From Owenia fusiformis (lineage: Eukaryota > Annelida > Polychaeta > Sabellida > Oweniidae), in contig CAIIXF020000005.1 in the NCBI GenBank assembly GCA_903813345.2, forward strand, positions 27,843,375 through 27,903,374: a stretch of 60,000 nucleotides of DNA, given 5' to 3'. Position 1 is the stretch's first letter. Each line of letters opens with the position of its first letter. A program made the translations under genes and the position numbers. The notes beneath the pieces are model-generated. The model saw only the letters and a program-made list of their open reading frames with translations. It was not told the DNA's origin and ran no database searches. Shown here one piece after another: positions 57,378 through 60,000 of this stretch.

Positions 57378-59810
57378 CTCTAGACTACGTTATTCAGGTC
57401 GACCTTGAATTCAACCTATTCAATGATCCACGCGCGAAAAGATAAAAATAATATATTTTGTTTGTAAGCCGTATTTAGAGTATTATATCAGATTAGTGGT
57501 ATCTCAAGACATCCAAAAGAATGATAAATTAGTACTATGTACATATTATTTGCCACCTAAGACCTATTTCACGTGTCCAATTGAAGGTAGGTAAGACAAA
57601 TGTCCTGTTATATATTTCGAAAATACGATGGGTAATTAGCGCGGTTGCTCCAACTTTACCTTGATATTTCTAGTATATACACGTACAGTAATTCCATTGC
57701 CTGGGTAAACAAAACAAAATGCTAATTTACGATGATATTGTCAGGGCAATAATCTCATTAAACCCCGTATGATTATTCAAGGCAAACATTAATTCAATAG
57801 CACTTTCAATAGAAACCTCATTAAGGGCCATAAAATTATCATTTATAAGTGTGACTGTTGTGGAAAGAAATATCTCGACCCTTTTGATTGGTCCCGTGAA
57901 GATGTTCACGGGTGTTCACGGTTGACACACCGCGCAATACAGTAACAAGACAGAAAAAATCAGCATTTGCATCCTATGTATTATGAGATAAAACCATCTC
58001 GGAAGACGATGTAAACATGCTTCATAGAAAGGTAAAACCAGAAAAGCCGATTCTTGCATTGAATTAAAGGTGTATGATGTGTGTAAGGTTGCGCAAATGT
58101 TATCTTTTAGCATAAGTAAGGGTTCAGTCAAGGGGAAAACAAGTACGCTTATAGTATTTGTTTTTTGTTTCTTTAAACGATATCGATTTTGTTTGAGTAA
58201 ATGTAAACATTTATGTTTACATAAGAGACATCAGATGTATCGATGTTGGTGAACTAGTACTGATAGTGAATCTTATGAATTTAATTATGACATGCAAATA
58301 CCAAACATACATTGAGCAATAACGATAAGGATAATTGTGGCCATAAGATAACACATACTTCAGCTTAAGTGGTGAGAATACCCAAGCGAATATATGGAGA
58401 AATATACTTATTCGTTGCTGATCACTAATTTTTCATTTGAAGTAACATTAAAAAAATGATATCCATTTAGCCAGACAGTTGCTAATCATTATGCTAGCAC
58501 CGTTGTACAGAGAATCCTCACTTAAATTTCATTTTAGCGATATTCAATGACATTTCTGGTAGACATAAGTCTGTTAATCTCAACATGCGGTCGCGAAGCA
58601 TATTAAAATCATATTTGTTCCTTACTGTGAACCACGCTTTACTAATCACCTCTTTTTATCAATCGATGAAACGAATGTATTAATAAAGGATATAACATTG
58701 GATGGTAATGCAGATCCACACTTTCGGAGCACGTCCTACGTAATGAAGCCTATAGAATAGCTTATGACTTGATTAGCAATGTCAAAATGCCCTTGAGATA
58801 ATTAGTTAATCATATCAACTTATATTCCAATTATGGTAATTTCATTTAAATTTTACTTATACTAGTCTCAATTAATAATGGTTCAAGGTTATCTCTAAGA
58901 AGGATATGGGGCTAATTTAGTCATTAATAAATACAAGGTGATGAGATAAATACCTTTTTATTGTACGATGGTGAAACATAGCGGTACAAAGTGTTTTTCA
59001 TGACCTACACTCTATCGTGCAACATCTTTCATTTCACCCATATATGTTTTTCGACATTGCCTCCAAAAAGTAATTTACAGTTTTCACAGTTGTGAAAATA
59101 TTTATTATTAATCTAAAAACACTTTATTTATTTCAGATGTGGCCGTAGTATAGTTCAAGGTCAGATAGTTGTCTAGGTCATATCAGCTTTCATCGCAATG
59201 TTATGATTTTGGGATATGTTATTTTAGACTGGAACAGACTCCAATCATAAGTGGCAGGCTGCAACACCTGACTTGTTATCTTCGTTGTAGTTCTGTTTTG
59301 TTTTTACTTGAATATACTACATCGTGACTGGCCATGGATCGTCGCGAAACATTAACATATCTGTAACTGCCTTTGCGGTAGTACTGCCTTTTACTACAAT
59401 TTCTCGTCCATTTGTAGTTTTGCTTCAACCTCCAGTGATCGCTCTTTCTAAGATATGGGCATGGGATGCTCAAGATATTTGATGCAAAACGAGTCAAAAT
59501 GGTTGAGGTTTTTAATATAAGCGAATGATTCTTTCTAAAATGGTTACTATGGTAACTGGTATAAAATGGTACTATACTATTTTGTTGTCTTTCTCATAAT
59601 TTGATTGGACCTTTTCAATGTTTCGTGTGAATTGTAAAATTAGGAGCCATCTATTTAGTGTAATAAATCAGTCAGAACCATCTTTAAAATAATTCAATTC
59701 TCATTTTCATCAGTGCATTGAGCCTTGCCAACATGGAAAATATCAGGGTCACTTTAGATTTTCTAATTGGATTCAGCTTTAATAATGAAAAAGCAATCCG
59801 AGATCGATGA
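57378..59810. other. Unassigned DNA, ~2.4 kb
   Basis: Short frames at 57727-57909, 57916-58131, 58070-58252 and 59276-59497 show no motif. Nothing is supported. Confidence 0.4.
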
Positions 59811-60000
59811 TACAGGGTGATCAGTAAGTTGCGAGACAATGGCTCCCATTTTACCATTTGTATATTTTGGTTGACCTGTCAGTTTATTGTAGATTACCTA
59901 TATCTAATAAAAAACAAATTGATAGGGCAAATAAAGACATATACAAAGGATGAGTCCTGAAGAAATGGTAAAATGGCCCCCTATCACACAACTCATTGAC
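59811..60000. mobile_element. MITE cut by the window end, TA-CAGGGTGATC start
   Basis: The left end begins CAGGGTGATCAGTAAGTTGC at 59813 after a TA. The left arm holds CCCATTTTACCATTTG. Near the window end, inverted, AAATGGTAAAATGGCCCCC at ~59964-59982 pairs with it. The right terminus lies beyond base 60000. The start resembles that of the element at 50097. Confidence 0.55.

Overview
This window looks like eukaryotic, probably animal, nuclear DNA. It is AT-rich, has no operon-like gene packing, and has no open frame that reads as an intact gene. It carries diploid-metazoan style repeats: 5'-truncated LINEs, palindromic MITEs, minisatellites and tRNA-like SINE remnants. The frequent TACATGTA-type words and the short elements with G/C runs and a CAGGCCCGTAGCCAG terminus resemble what I know from marine invertebrates, possibly a mollusc or another lophotrochozoan. 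That assignment is inference and weak. I see no rRNA, no convincing intact tRNA, no CRISPR array and no bacterial gene.

Layout. 1-8.1 kb: a long inverted-repeat element at the left edge, two small inverted-repeat elements, a LINE 3' end on the minus strand (3536-4285), two further inverted-repeat elements, then a ~2 kb array of ~80-bp repeats that seems to have grown out of the end of the neighbouring element. 8.1-24 kb: mostly unassigned DNA with scattered MITEs, three related G/C-run elements with 5-bp target duplications, and a LINE insertion (14520-15075) with a 13-bp target duplication and A-tail. 24-28 kb: a 93-bp array, then a 120-bp array split by an 861-bp insertion, then a derived 109-bp array. 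29.7-34 kb: a 66-bp hairpin element, a reverse transcriptase relic, and the first of two related elements with long terminal inverted repeats (31665-33169). 34-42.8 kb: largely featureless. 42.8-55 kb: two colinear, diverged blocks (about 42.8-47.5 and 48.9-55.0 kb) that look like an old duplication. The first block holds an 18-bp array split by a TA-flanked MITE. The second holds the larger long-inverted-repeat element (51790-54245, 5-bp duplication GTATT) with a possible Tc1/mariner relic inside. A 63-bp array lies between the blocks. 55-60 kb: more MITEs, the last cut by the window end.

No genes work together here; the biology is that of mobile and tandem repeats. The most notable system is the long-inverted-repeat family at 31665-33169 and 51790-54245. 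Each end has a 27-bp perfect palindrome about 16 bp from the tip, and inside it clustered copies of the same half-site (GATGCAACAACACC). That arrangement would suit an architecture of transposase binding sites, but I see no matching transposase. Coordinates of inverted-repeat arms were read by eye and may be off by several bases.
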